Positions 8,339 to 16,851 are shown, numbered from the stretch's first letter. The stretch: DNA of 64,000 nt from Mycobacterium shimoidei (GCA_002101905.1 LQPU01000001.1:62001-126000), one strand, 5' to 3'. Made by a program: numbers and translations. Notes: generated from the sequence alone by a model not told the origin.

Positions 8339-11014
8339 GTGAAGTCTAACCCGCACGGCGGCGCTCGGGCCGCTGAGTTGTCGGCGCTGCTGGCCGACGC
8401 GCCCGACCCGACCGACCATGAACGGGTCCGCAAGTTCATGCGCGCCCTGACTGAGGCCGGGCTGGCGGTGATGCTGGTCTATCCGTGGTCGAAGCAACCC
8501 GCCGACATGCGCGCCCCGCAACGCAAGACCGCCGACGACCGCGCCGCCCGTGAGGCCGCGCGCGCCGCCGACCGGCGGGGCTGGGAGCGCGTCAAGTCAC
8601 CCGCCGGGCTGGCCCTGGCGACCACCGACGCCGCCGTGCTGGACGGCTACCTGGACCGGTACCTCAAGGTGTTCGCCGACCGCTATCCCGAGGGCGTGGC
8701 GGTCAACCTCGCCGTAGAGGTCGGCGGCTCGGGGCTGGTGGTGATCGACTGTGACACCGCCGGTCAGGTGGCGGCGTTCCTGGCCGACGCCGAGGCCGAC
8801 CCCGACACCGCGCCGACCGTGCGCAGCCCCGGCCAGCTCGGGCCGGACGGCACGATGGTCCACAGCGACGGCGGTCACTACTGGTTCACGGTGCCCGAGG
8901 GTGTCGAGCTGCCGAGTTGCCCGGGCGCGATGACGGTCGGTGCCGCCGCCGGTGACGCCTACTCGGTGCTGTGGGACCGGCGCTACGTGCTGATCCCGCC
9001 CAGCGTGCGCGCCGAGGGCGATTACACCGCCGCCGGGGAGGTCCACGCGCTGCCCGGGTGGCTGGCCGACCGGATCACCGCTCACGGTCAGGCCCGCGCC
9101 GAGCGCAGCCGCGACCGCGCCGCGCTGCCCGCCGACGGCGATCTGGCCGGGCGCATCGACGCCTGGGCCGAGGGCGTCACCTGGACCGAGATTCTGGAGC
9201 CGCTGGGCTGGGTGCCCGCCACCCGGCCCGATAGCTGCGGGTGCGAGGTGTGGACCGCGCCGGGTGACCACGCCAGCCCCAAGTCGGCCACCGCGCACGA
9301 CTCCGGTTGTGGGGCTGGCCGGTACACCGAGACCAATGCGCCGCTGCACATCTGGACCGACCACGACCGCGCCCCGTTCGACGGGTGGGTGGCCGAGCGC
9401 GGCACCGCCACCCTAAGCAAGCTCCAGGCCGTCGCGGCGGCGTACCACGACAACGACGAAGGAGCCGCCATGACCGCCGAGGGCCTGACCGGTGGCTACG
9501 CGCGGGCGGTGGATGACCTGCCCGCCGACTTCGGCAAGACCGACGCCGAGGCGCGCGCGGCGAGCGAGAGTGACCCGCCGTCCCCGCCGTCCCCGCCGCC
9601 AGGCGACACGGCCACCTCGGACCCGACCGCCCAATCGGTGGCCGAGGCCAAGGCCCAGGTCGCCGCCGCCGTCAACGCGGCGGACGCGATGTTCGAGTCC
9701 ACGGCCATCCTGAGGCACATAGCCGCGTGCGCCGACGCGCGGGGCAGTTCTCGGTCGGCGGTGCTGGTGCAGGTGTTGATGCGGACGGCCCTGGCGGTGC
9801 CGCCGTGCGTGGTGATCCCCGCGAGCCTCGGCGGCGACCATGTGGGGCTGAGCGTCCTGGCGGCGGTCACCGGCGAGACCTCCGGCGGCAAGGGCCGCGC
9901 CGAGGCCGTCGGGCGTGACGCGGTGGTCTTGTCGTCCCACGGCCGGGTGCGCCGGTTCGCGCCGATGACGCCCTCCACCGGCGAGGGCCTGGTGTCGATG
10001 TTCGCCGAGACCGAGAAGAACGCCATGACCGGGCGGATCGTCACGCGGGTGCACACTCCGGCGGTGTTGTTGTCGTTCAAGGACATCGACACGTTCGGCG
10101 CGCTGGCGTCCCGCTCGGGCAACAGCCTGGTCGGCGCGCTGCTGAGCCTGTACATGGGCGACCACCTCGGCGGGTTCACCCGGGAGGGCGCGCGGCGGGT
10201 GATGCTGCCCGCGCACACGGTGGTCGCCGGGCTCAGCGCCGGGATGCAGCCCGAGAAGGGCGACGTGCTGCTGAGCCCGGCCATGCGGGACAGCGGCATC
10301 CCACAGCGGTTCCTCTGGACGCCCGTGCGCAACGGGCGCAAGACGCCGCGCAGCACCCCGCCCGCGCCGATGACGGTGGAGGTGCCCGACCTCGGCGTCA
10401 GCAGCGACCCGTTCGACGTCGAGACGGTGTTCGCGCCCGATGAGCAGATCGACCCCGCCGACCTGAGACGCATCGAGGTCGCCGAGCGGGTGACCGCCGA
10501 GATTCACGCCGCCGACGAGGCCAAAGACCTCGACGTGTTCGGGGCGGTGCCCGACGGTCAGGACCAGTTGTTGGGTCACGCCATGCTGACGCGGGTCAAG
10601 GTGGCGTTCCTGCTGGCCGTGCTGCACGGTGAGACCGCCGTCAGCGCCCAATGGTGGGAGCTGGCCGGGCTGGTCATGGCGGTCAGCGAGGCCACCTCCA
10701 ACGCGGTGGCCGTCGCCTCAGGGGCGGCGGAGATCGTCGCCGAGCGCCAAGCGGGCGAGCGCATCGGCCACCGCTTCGCCGCCAGTGATCAGGTGCGCGA
10801 TGACGCCAAGGTGCGCCAGGTGGCCGAGCGGCTGGCCGCGCGGGTCGGTGATGACTGGACCGCCGTCAACGGCAAGTCGGTCATCTCGGCCAGCAAGCAC
10901 GGCCTGATCCCCGATGCGTGGCGGTGGCTGATCGACACGGGCCGGGTCGAGGCCGAGGAGTACGAGTACCAGGCGGGCAGGATCACCTGGCGGTACCGGC
11001 GCGTGGGGCGCTGA
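8339..11014 (+). CDS. Bifunctional primase/polymerase (prim-pol) fused to a DUF3987-like ATPase
   Basis: An 891-aa protein. The N-terminal prim-pol (AEP) domain shows LVVIDCDT (metal-binding Asp pair) and GGHYWFTVP (the motif with the catalytic His). After a Pro/Ser linker (about residues 400-430) a second domain carries a variant P-loop, GETSGGKGRA, and helicase-like segments (AVLLSFKDIDTFG), ending in a C-terminal winged-helix-like region. Such fusions prime and unwind DNA for autonomous replication of integrative plasmids and phage satellites. GTG 8339 is chosen for its GAAAGG ribosome site; the frame is open back to 8204 but that extension has no good start signal. The iteron region lies just downstream. 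Confidence 0.85.
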   Translation: MKSNPHGGARAAELSALLADAPDPTDHERVRKFMRALTEAGLAVMLVYPWSKQPADMRAPQRKTADDRAAREAARAADRRGWERVKSPAGLALATTDAAVLDGYLDRYLKVFADRYPEGVAVNLAVEVGGSGLVVIDCDTAGQVAAFLADAEADPDTAPTVRSPGQLGPDGTMVHSDGGHYWFTVPEGVELPSCPGAMTVGAAAGDAYSVLWDRRYVLIPPSVRAEGDYTAAGEVHALPGWLADRITAHGQARAERSRDRAALPADGDLAGRIDAWAEGVTWTEILEPLGWVPATRPDSCGCEVWTAPGDHASPKSATAHDSGCGAGRYTETNAPLHIWTDHDRAPFDGWVAERGTATLSKLQAVAAAYHDNDEGAAMTAEGLTGGYARAVDDLPADFGKTDAEARAASESDPPSPPSPPPGDTATSDPTAQSVAEAKAQVAAAVNAADAMFESTAILRHIAACADARGSSRSAVLVQVLMRTALAVPPCVVIPASLGGDHVGLSVLAAVTGETSGGKGRAEAVGRDAVVLSSHGRVRRFAPMTPSTGEGLVSMFAETEKNAMTGRIVTRVHTPAVLLSFKDIDTFGALASRSGNSLVGALLSLYMGDHLGGFTREGARRVMLPAHTVVAGLSAGMQPEKGDVLLSPAMRDSGIPQRFLWTPVRNGRKTPRSTPPAPMTVEVPDLGVSSDPFDVETVFAPDEQIDPADLRRIEVAERVTAEIHAADEAKDLDVFGAVPDGQDQLLGHAMLTRVKVAFLLAVLHGETAVSAQWWELAGLVMAVSEATSNAVAVASGAAEIVAERQAGERIGHRFAASDQVRDDAKVRQVAERLAARVGDDWTAVNGKSVISASKHGLIPDAWRWLIDTGRVEAEEYEYQAGRITWRYRRVGR

Positions 11015-11034
11015 GCCGGGTGCTCGGGCGCGGG

Positions 11035-11247
11035 TATGACGGCTATGACGTTATGACGGCTATGACGGACCCCGGGCGCGCGCCGGAGCCGGCCCACTTA
11101 AATACGTTATTAAAAGTATAATAGATAGATATAGTAAATAACTCTTTGACCTGCGAATATATAGAGGTTGGGGAGGCGGCGCGGCGGTCGGCCAGAGCGG
11201 TCCGCCGCGCGCGCGCCTGACCCGGCTATGACGTCATAACCGTCATA
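11035..11247 (+). other. Iteron-flanked AT-rich tract: probable replication origin of the element
   Basis: TATGACG occurs four times in direct orientation at 11035, 11044, 11052 and 11061 (spacing 9, 8, 9 bp), once more at 11227, and twice in inverted orientation (CGTCATA at 11232 and 11241). Between the clusters lies a strongly AT-rich stretch (about 11097-11165) in otherwise GC-rich DNA. No gene is seen in 11015-11404. Repeated initiator sites beside an AT-rich unwinding region directly after a prim-pol gene are what iteron origins look like. Confidence 0.6.
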
Positions 11248-11404
11248 GCCGCTCGGCGGCGGTCACCGACGGCCAGCGCGCCCGGTGGGCGGTGTGACGG
11301 TTGACGGCGGCGTCCCTGCGCCCGCGCCGCCGAACCGCTGCACGGCACTGCGGTACGAATGCGGTACCCGACATTGCGGCACCCCGACGGAAGGAGGCCA
11401 GGCC

Positions 11405-11866
11405 GTGGCTCCAACGATGTCGCGCTACGCCAGCCGCGAGCGCGCCGCCGAGGCGTTCCAGCTCCGCGCCAGCCGCTACTCCTGGCGCGAGGTCGCGAAC
11501 CGCCTCGGGTACCGATCCATCGGCGCGGCCCAGAGCGCCGTCAACCGCCACGTCGAGCGGCTGCGGCGGGAGCCGACGGCCACCTCCGTCGAGGCCCACA
11601 AGTTCGCCATCGAGACCCGCACCCGCGCGCTCAGCCAGCGGTTCGCGGCGGCGTTCCGCGAGGGCGACGACGACACGCTGGTGACGCTCAACCGCGAGAT
11701 CGTGCGCAACGAGGCGGAGCTGGCCAAGCTCGGCGGGCTGTACGAACCGGAGACGCTGAACGTCAACGTGTCCCAGACCCCGGCGGCGATCATCGCCGAG
11801 GCCCGCGAGCGGCTGCTGGCCGTGGTGGACGCCGAAGTAGTCGAACCCAAGGAGATCGAACGATGA
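11405..11866 (+). CDS. HTH protein resembling a terminase small subunit
   Basis: A 153-aa protein. Residues 7-50 (YASRERAAEAF, then YSWREVANRLGY) form a helix-turn-helix. The middle is helical, and the tail NEAELAKLGGLYEPETLNVNV with an Ile/Ala-rich end resembles many phage small terminases, in which the last part contacts TerL or forms the ring. The GTG at 11405 follows a strong GGAAGGAGG ribosome site; an ATG at 11417 is the alternative. It overlaps the next gene by ATGA. If TerS, it would recognise the pac site, and the preceding iteron region is a possible target; a replication regulator is an alternative. The family was not verified. Confidence 0.5.
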   Translation: MAPTMSRYASRERAAEAFQLRASRYSWREVANRLGYRSIGAAQSAVNRHVERLRREPTATSVEAHKFAIETRTRALSQRFAAAFREGDDDTLVTLNREIVRNEAELAKLGGLYEPETLNVNVSQTPAAIIAEARERLLAVVDAEVVEPKEIER

Positions 11867-12363
11867 CCAGCCTGACCAAGCGCGACGCCATCGAGTCGGC
11901 CATGTCCATCGCCGACGACGTGGCCCAGGACCGACTATCCCCGGCGGCCCTGGAGACCGCCGCCGTGGCCGAGTGCCGGGCGCTGTTCGGCACCGTGACC
12001 GGCCAGGGCGACCCGCTCTGGGGCTTGCACCGCGACGTCGCGCGCCAGGTGCTCGCGCTCGACGGCGTGCCCGCCGACGAGTTGTCCGAGTGGCTGACCG
12101 TCGCGCGCCAGCGGGCCGGTGAGCCGCTGAACACCGCCGAGCCGGACCAGACCCCGCCCGAGCCGGAATCGTTGCCCAGCGTGGCGCTCAGCCCCGAAGG
12201 CGCGGACGCCGAGCCTGAGCCGGTGGCCGAGGCCGACGCGCCCGCCGAGGCCGAGCCGGTGCCCGGGCCGGTCGCTGAGACCGTCGCCGCGCCGCCGAAG
12301 CGCCGGGCCGACGGGTACGACGCGCTGGCTTACTGGTCGCCTGGCGGCACCCGCCGGAGCTGA
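11863..12363 (+). CDS. Hypothetical element protein with acidic, Pro/Glu-rich C-terminus
   Basis: A 166-aa protein translationally coupled to the preceding TerS-like gene by an ATGA overlap. The N-terminal half (MTSLTKRDAIESAMSIADD to about residue 90) is helical and contains WGLHRDVARQVLALDGVPADELSEWL. The rest is a disordered Glu/Pro/Ala stretch ending in a short basic-aromatic tail (RRADGYDALAYW). I do not recognise the family. Coupling to the TerS-like gene suggests a packaging- or DNA-related partner, which is inference only. Confidence 0.6.
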   Translation: MTSLTKRDAIESAMSIADDVAQDRLSPAALETAAVAECRALFGTVTGQGDPLWGLHRDVARQVLALDGVPADELSEWLTVARQRAGEPLNTAEPDQTPPEPESLPSVALSPEGADAEPEPVAEADAPAEAEPVPGPVAETVAAPPKRRADGYDALAYWSPGGTRRS

Positions 12364-12375
12364 CATGATCACGCC

Positions 12376-12549
12376 ATGAAGCGCGCCGACATCGCCGCCA
12401 CCGCGCGGCAACTGCGGCTGATCCTGGACGCCGTCGAGCGCGGCGAGCTGGAGGCCAGCGCCACCGAACGCGCCCGGCTGGAAGGCGCGGCGGCGGCGCT
12501 CGACACCCTCGCCGGGGACGGCGGCAAGGCGAATCCGTCCCGTCTTTAA
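12376..12549 (+). CDS. Small helical hypothetical protein
   Basis: A 57-aa ORF (MKRADIAATARQLRLILDAV ... TLAGDGGKANPSRL) starting 12 bp after the preceding gene. It forms two amphipathic helices with regular Leu and Ala spacing. No family recognised. It is kept because of its tight spacing within the operon and typical codon use; it ends just before the inverted repeat at 12552. Confidence 0.5.
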   Translation: MKRADIAATARQLRLILDAVERGELEASATERARLEGAAAALDTLAGDGGKANPSRL

Positions 12550-12551
12550 CC

Positions 12552-12566
12552 CAAACGGTCGTTTGC
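12552..12566 (+). promoter_or_regulatory. Inverted repeat upstream of the small serine recombinase
   Basis: CAAACG-GT-CGTTTG is a perfect 6-bp inverted repeat. It lies 17 bp before the recombinase ATG and overlaps a plausible promoter, with TATAGACT following at about 12570. The 12-mer ACGGTCGTTTGC (12555-12566) recurs at 16840-16851, 13 bp before another gene start, so it may be an operator for an element repressor. Confidence 0.45.
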
Positions 12567-12582
12567 GTTATAGACTTGAGGC

Positions 12583-13278
12583 ATGACCACGCCCCGCACC
12601 CGCCGCCGACGCCAGACCCGAACCGCGCCCCCTGGCACCGTCGCCGCCTACATCCGCGTCTCCACCGAGGAGCAAGCCGCCAGCGGTGCCGGACTGGAGG
12701 CCCAGCGCGCCGCCATCGCCGCCGAGTGTGAGCGCCGAGGCTGGACCGTCGTGGCCTGGCACGCCGACGAAGGTGTCAGCGGCGGCAAGGCCGTAGATGC
12801 CCGGCCCGGGCTGACCGCCGCGCTCGACGCCGTGGAGTCGGCCAGCGCGGCGGTGCTGATGGTCGCCAAGTCCGACCGGCTGGCCCGCAGCCTGCCGACC
12901 CTGCTCCACGTCATCGACCGGGCCGAGCACGCGGGCGGCGTGGTCGTCGCCGTCGATGGGACGGTGGACACCAGCACGGCGGCGGGCCGGTTCACCACCC
13001 AGATCATGGGCAGCGTCGCCGAGCTGGAGCGCGGCCTCATCAGCGACCGGACCAAGGCGGCGCTGGCCGTCCGCAAGGCCCAAGGCGTTCGGCTAGGTCG
13101 CCCGGTCACCGTGCCGCCGCCGGTGGTGGAGCGCATCGCCCGCGAGCGCGCCGCCGGGGCGACCTGGGCGGCTATCGCCGACGGGCTGAACGCCGACGCC
13201 ACCCCGACCGGCCAGGGCGGCTCGAAGTGGTTCCCCAACACGGTCGCCCGCATCCACAAACGCGCGGCGGCGGCGTGA
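12583..13278 (+). CDS. Small serine recombinase (resolvase/invertase family)
   Basis: This 231-aa protein starts with a basic tail, then AAYIRVSTEEQ (catalytic Ser of the YxRVSTxxQ motif at about residue 27), VAKSDRLARS with the conserved arginines, and FTTQIMGSVAELERGLISDRTK, which is the long E helix. A short C-terminal helix-turn-helix (WAAIADGLNADATPTG) follows. It is the size of resolvases and invertases and lacks the zinc ribbon of the element integrase, so it is a separate enzyme. Possible roles are dimer resolution of the replicating element or mobilisation of the adjacent restriction cassette. A near-palindromic site lies directly upstream. Confidence 0.88.
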   Translation: MTTPRTRRRRQTRTAPPGTVAAYIRVSTEEQAASGAGLEAQRAAIAAECERRGWTVVAWHADEGVSGGKAVDARPGLTAALDAVESASAAVLMVAKSDRLARSLPTLLHVIDRAEHAGGVVVAVDGTVDTSTAAGRFTTQIMGSVAELERGLISDRTKAALAVRKAQGVRLGRPVTVPPPVVERIARERAAGATWAAIADGLNADATPTGQGGSKWFPNTVARIHKRAAAA

Positions 13279-13307
13279 CCGCCCGGCACACAACCGAAGG
13301 AGACCCG

Positions 13308-13454
13308 ATGATCCCGGCCCACCTGGTCGAGCAGCTTTCCTCCGCCCTGGCGCGGTGGGACGGTCGCGGCCCGACCGAGGATGACACCCTGGAAGCGGGC
13401 AAGGCCCTGGCCAGCGCGGCTATGGCCGTCTTGACCTGGGACGCCCAGCAGTGA
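13308..13454 (+). CDS. Small hypothetical protein
   Basis: A 48-aa ORF (MIPAHLVEQLSSALARWDG ... LTWDAQQ) with a GAAGGAG ribosome site a few bases before the ATG, 29 bp after the serine recombinase. It is Ala/Leu-rich and helical. No function recognised. The strong ribosome site and operon spacing support it as a real small gene. Confidence 0.5.
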   Translation: MIPAHLVEQLSSALARWDGRGPTEDDTLEAGKALASAAMAVLTWDAQQ

Positions 13455-13499
13455 GTTGGCTTCTCCGCCGTGTCGGTGCCTGGGCGTAGCTTGAGCGGC

Positions 13500-13670
13500 A
13501 TGGAACTGCTCAAGGTCGGCGACCGCGTCATCACCGTGTCGGGCTCGCCAGGCAGCGTCGTGGAAGTGAACGAGACCAATGCTCGAGTCGAGTTCGATGA
13601 TGGAAAGCCATCCGGCTGGTACGGGCGTGATGAGCACCACTACGACGGCGGCGTGCTAAGGCTGTTCTAG
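13500..13670 (+). CDS. Small SH3-like/KOW-type hypothetical protein
   Basis: A 56-aa protein: MELLKVGDRVITVSGSPGSVVEV ... ARVEFDDGKPSGWYGRDEHHYDGGVLRLF. The pattern of a VGDRV strand, a GxVVEV strand and a VEFDDG strand is that of a small beta-barrel (SH3/KOW-like) fold. Function unknown. Its stop overlaps the convergent stop of vsr by 4 bp. The ATG at 13500 is favoured over 13470 because the domain begins there. Confidence 0.55.
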   Translation: MELLKVGDRVITVSGSPGSVVEVNETNARVEFDDGKPSGWYGRDEHHYDGGVLRLF

Positions 13671-14089
13671 CCGGGCGGAGTGCCGGTGACGGCGGCGCGC
13701 ACCGCCTCGGCCACCTCGGCGGGCGGCTGATGCTCCCAGAACCGCAGCACCGTCCACCCTGCCGCCGCCAGCGCCTCGTCAGTTGCGGTGTCGCGCGCTC
13801 GGTTCCGTTGAACTTTGGCAGCCCAGTAGTCGGGGTTGGTGCGTGGCTGCCGGTGGTGGTCTGGGCAGCCGTGCCAGAAGCAGCCGTCGATGAAGACAGC
13901 AACGCGCTGGCGAGTGAACGCCATATCGGCAGTACGGCGCAGGTTTGGCAGCGGTTGGACATTCACCCGGTACCGCAATCCCATCGCGTGCACGAGTCTT
14001 CGCACCGCCACCTCCGGCGCGGTGTCTCGTGATCGGTTGCCCTGCATTAGCCGTCGTACGTGGTCGTTGGAAGCCCACGATTTCGCCAC
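13667..14089 (-). CDS. vsr: Very short patch repair endonuclease Vsr
   Basis: A 140-aa protein. DHVRRLMQGNRSRDTAPE is the characteristic N-terminal Vsr motif and VAVFIDGCFWHGCPDHHRQP contains the catalytic Asp and the zinc-binding Cys/His cluster. Vsr nicks next to T:G mismatches that arise when 5-methylcytosine deaminates, so it protects sites modified by the neighbouring methyltransferase. It is transcribed away from the methyltransferase across a 91-bp divergent region. The GTG at 14089 is the only good start. Base composition here is lower in GC than the rest of the element, pointing to separate acquisition. Confidence 0.93.
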   Translation of the reverse strand: MAKSWASNDHVRRLMQGNRSRDTAPEVAVRRLVHAMGLRYRVNVQPLPNLRRTADMAFTRQRVAVFIDGCFWHGCPDHHRQPRTNPDYWAAKVQRNRARDTATDEALAAAGWTVLRFWEHQPPAEVAEAVRAAVTGTPPG

Positions 14090-14180
14090 GGCTAGACGCT
14101 ACTCAGAACTGCGCTGGTCCGAGGCAGCCACCAGCCGCGCCTCCCGCGGCTTGTCATCGCAGCCGCTTAGGATTCCCGCC

Positions 14181-15515
14181 ATGCCCCATTCCCAGAGATT
14201 GAAGGCCGTGTCGTTGTTCTCGGGCGCAGGCGGGTTAGACGTGGGTCTGGACCAATCCGGTGCCTTCGACCTACTCGCTTGCCTGGAGATTGAGCCGCAA
14301 TTCTGCGACACGCTGCGAATGAACCGCGACGCAGGGCTGTTCGGCAACAGATCATCCACCCGAATCATCGAGGCGGATCTATCCGCTTACGACCCATTCG
14401 AGTTGATGAAGGAACTCGGGTTGAAGCCCGGTGAGCTGGACGTCCTCGTAGGTGGACCTCCCTGTCAAGCGTTCAGCACAGCGGGGCGGCGTGGAACGAT
14501 GTCGGACCCGCGCGGAATGTTGATCTTCGACTACCTCCGGTTCGTGGATGCTTTCAAGCCCCGCTATTTCCTCATGGAGAACGTCCGTGGCTTGTTGTCC
14601 GCCGGGGTCAAGCACCGCCCTATCGCCGAGCGCCCCGACAAGGGCGGCGCGCCCCTCACTGTCGAGGAGCGGCCCGGCTCGGTGGTCCAGACTTGGCTAG
14701 ACGACCTAACCGTAATCGACGACGGGGCGTACAGAGTCGATATCTTCGAGGTGAACGCCGTCAACTACGGTGCGCCGCAACTACGCGAGCGTGTGCTGTT
14801 CATCGGTACGCGAGAAGGCCACCTGATCGACTTCCCTCAACCGACACACGGCCCTACCCCTGAGTTCCCCGACCGACTCCCGTATACAAGCCTCGGCGAC
14901 GTCCTCGAAGGCTTCCACGAAGAAACGCCGGTCATCATGGACTTTTCGCCGCGCAAGAAGAAGTACCTGTCCATGATCCCACCGGGCGGCAACTGGCGGA
15001 TGTTGCCGCCAGAGGTCGCCGAGGAATCCATGGGGCGCGCCTACTTCGCCAAGGGCGGTCGCTCCGGCTGGTGGCGCAGGCTGTCGTGGGACTTGCCCTG
15101 CCCCACCATCACAACGCTTCCAAACCACGCGAGTACGAGCATGTGCCATCCGCACGAGGTCAGGGCGCTAACTGTCGGCGAGTGTGCGCGCATACAGGAA
15201 TTCCCTGATGGATGGACGTTCGTCGGCACCCCGACGCAGCAGATGAGGCAGGTAGGCAACGCAGTGCCCACGCGCCTCGGGCGAGTCGCGGGTGACGTCA
15301 TTCACGCCCACGCCAGCACGGCATCGCAGGAGGGCATGCAGTTACCTGCGTACCGCCGCGTGTACCTCCGCTCCCACGTTCGCACGCGGCAATGGTTCAA
15401 GGACGGTCAGGCGTTCGTCTGGGATGGGGCGGGTGGCTCGGCGGAGTACAGCGCGAGACGGCGCCCGGAAGAGAACAACCTCACCCTGTTCGACCTCGAT
15501 GAAGAAGCCGTCTAG
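14181..15515 (+). CDS. DNA (cytosine-5)-methyltransferase of a type II restriction-modification system
   Basis: A 444-aa protein with all the main m5C motifs: I SLFSGAGGLDVGL (residues 11-23), IV GGPPCQAFS with catalytic Cys95, VI ENVRG, VIII QLRERVLFIGTR, and X QVGNAVP near the C-terminus. A further 60 residues follow, ending in a Tyr/Arg-rich tail. It transfers a methyl group from SAM to cytosine in a specific site, unknown here. The ATG at 14181 sits directly before the first motif; the frame is open upstream but antisense to vsr. Its stop overlaps the convergent stop of the putative endonuclease by 4 bp. Confidence 0.95.
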   Translation: MPHSQRLKAVSLFSGAGGLDVGLDQSGAFDLLACLEIEPQFCDTLRMNRDAGLFGNRSSTRIIEADLSAYDPFELMKELGLKPGELDVLVGGPPCQAFSTAGRRGTMSDPRGMLIFDYLRFVDAFKPRYFLMENVRGLLSAGVKHRPIAERPDKGGAPLTVEERPGSVVQTWLDDLTVIDDGAYRVDIFEVNAVNYGAPQLRERVLFIGTREGHLIDFPQPTHGPTPEFPDRLPYTSLGDVLEGFHEETPVIMDFSPRKKKYLSMIPPGGNWRMLPPEVAEESMGRAYFAKGGRSGWWRRLSWDLPCPTITTLPNHASTSMCHPHEVRALTVGECARIQEFPDGWTFVGTPTQQMRQVGNAVPTRLGRVAGDVIHAHASTASQEGMQLPAYRRVYLRSHVRTRQWFKDGQAFVWDGAGGSAEYSARRRPEENNLTLFDLDEEAV

Positions 15516-16753
15516 CTTTTCGTTGCATCGAAGAACGCGTTCATCGCCGCAGCGAGCCAAGACAACTCGGTCACGCCGAGTTCTTGGGCTACCCAGGGTG
15601 GGATTTTGTCACCTTGGGGGAACCGCAGTTGCTTGAATGCCTCGCCGAGCAGATCCAGCCGCTCGTTGAGAGCCGCGCCGATGTCCTCCTTCTCATGCGA
15701 AACCCTTAAAGCGCGCGCCAAGCCCAGCAATACTTCTAGGAAAGTGAACTCCGCAACCGCTGGCGTCGTCGGGTTGCCTGAATACGCCCAGTAGTCGACG
15801 CCAATCGCCCGGTAAACACGGACGGTGCCGTCTGCGTTCTGAAGTACGCCGGGTTGGCCTTCCCGGTCAACTTCGGAGAAGCCAGATGACATCAGTTTAG
15901 CCAGTATCTGGTTCTCCTTGTTGTTGGTCGTCCAGTCGGTTCCGTAGGTTAGCCCGATCACCACGTCGATACCATCAACGCCGAACCGCTCCCGGCTGGA
16001 GGGGAGCCACTTGCCGTGATTATCCCTGATAGCGGTGTACATGCCGCTTACCTGGGTGTCGTTAATCGTCGCTGTACCGCTCTTGATTGTCATCAAGTGC
16101 CGGCGGGTGCCGTGCACACAGGCGCTGTCTATCTCCCGCCAAACCGAATCGACTCGCTTGGCCGATTTCTCCTCCGCGGACAAACCGACGTAGGTGTCAA
16201 ATTCCTCAACCTTTTCAATGGGCGGACCCCACCGATCCTCGGCGGGCGAGTCGATGGGATAGGTCTGCATGACGACGCCCTCGATGGATTTACCGAATGA
16301 CGTCTCCAAGCCCATATAAAGCTTGATGTCGATCAGGAACTTGGCGAGGTCGCGGAAGTCTTCAAGTTGAAGCGCTCCAGCAGTCGCCATGAGCACGTAG
16401 GGACTAGTCCGGTAATCGTTCAATCCCGACTTACTGCGGATGACTTTGGGTAATTGCGCTCCGATGTACTCCGCCATGCGGTCGCCGATGTCGTTCACCC
16501 GGGCACGTGATACCTGCGAGAACCACTCGGCGACCTTTTCGGTGTCATAGTGCCTGCGCCGTTTGATCTGCCTATAGAAACCTCGTGTCGACATCTCTCG
16601 CATTCGCTCCCGTATACGCCGTGCGGTTCGCCTCGGACTGTAGTCGGCGAGCGTTTGGCGAGCGTCGACCAGAACCCGCAATTTTCCGGAGTCGATGATG
16701 TCGATGCCTCGCACCTTCTGAGCATATGGCGGTACCGGAAACGCTGCGTGCAT
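15512..16753 (-). CDS. Putative type II restriction endonuclease
   Basis: A 413-aa protein, tail-to-tail with the m5C methyltransferase and next to vsr, which makes the cognate endonuclease the most likely identity. The segment WREIDSACVHGTRRHLMTIKSG fits a PD-(D/E)xK core ending in the beta strand with the catalytic Lys, and is followed by an ATINDTQVSGMYTAI helix. The family name was not recognised with certainty. The start is the ATG at 16753; a TTG one codon earlier is possible. Lower GC than the element average. Without sequence comparison the nuclease call rests on context and one motif. Confidence 0.6.
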   Translation of the reverse strand: MHAAFPVPPYAQKVRGIDIIDSGKLRVLVDARQTLADYSPRRTARRIRERMREMSTRGFYRQIKRRRHYDTEKVAEWFSQVSRARVNDIGDRMAEYIGAQLPKVIRSKSGLNDYRTSPYVLMATAGALQLEDFRDLAKFLIDIKLYMGLETSFGKSIEGVVMQTYPIDSPAEDRWGPPIEKVEEFDTYVGLSAEEKSAKRVDSVWREIDSACVHGTRRHLMTIKSGTATINDTQVSGMYTAIRDNHGKWLPSSRERFGVDGIDVVIGLTYGTDWTTNNKENQILAKLMSSGFSEVDREGQPGVLQNADGTVRVYRAIGVDYWAYSGNPTTPAVAEFTFLEVLLGLARALRVSHEKEDIGAALNERLDLLGEAFKQLRFPQGDKIPPWVAQELGVTELSWLAAAMNAFFDATKS

Positions 16754-16839
16754 CAACTGGAAGCCCTGTGGATAGGCAGTGCTCCCGCTGGCAGATGAGT
16801 TTTGAGAGGGATATCCACATCGCTACGACCTAACTCTGC

Positions 16840-16851
16840 ACGGTCGTTTGC
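16840..16851 (+). promoter_or_regulatory. Second copy of the ACGGTCGTTTGC 12-mer
   Basis: An exact 12-base match to 12555-12566, in the same orientation, 13 bp upstream of the ATG at 16865 and in the divergent region of the endonuclease gene. The first copy is likewise a few bases upstream of a start codon. A shared operator is the simplest reading; remains of a recombination site flanking the 4.3-kb cassette are an alternative. Confidence 0.35.

Noticed and set aside
9413..10651. 412-aa open frame antisense to the prim-pol gene
   Set aside because: Low-complexity His/Arg-rich product, shadow of the coding frame on the plus strand.
11035..11247. Possible CRISPR array at the TATGACG repeats
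   Set aside because: Repeats are only 7 bases, irregular, in both orientations and have no spacers; an iteron origin explains them better.
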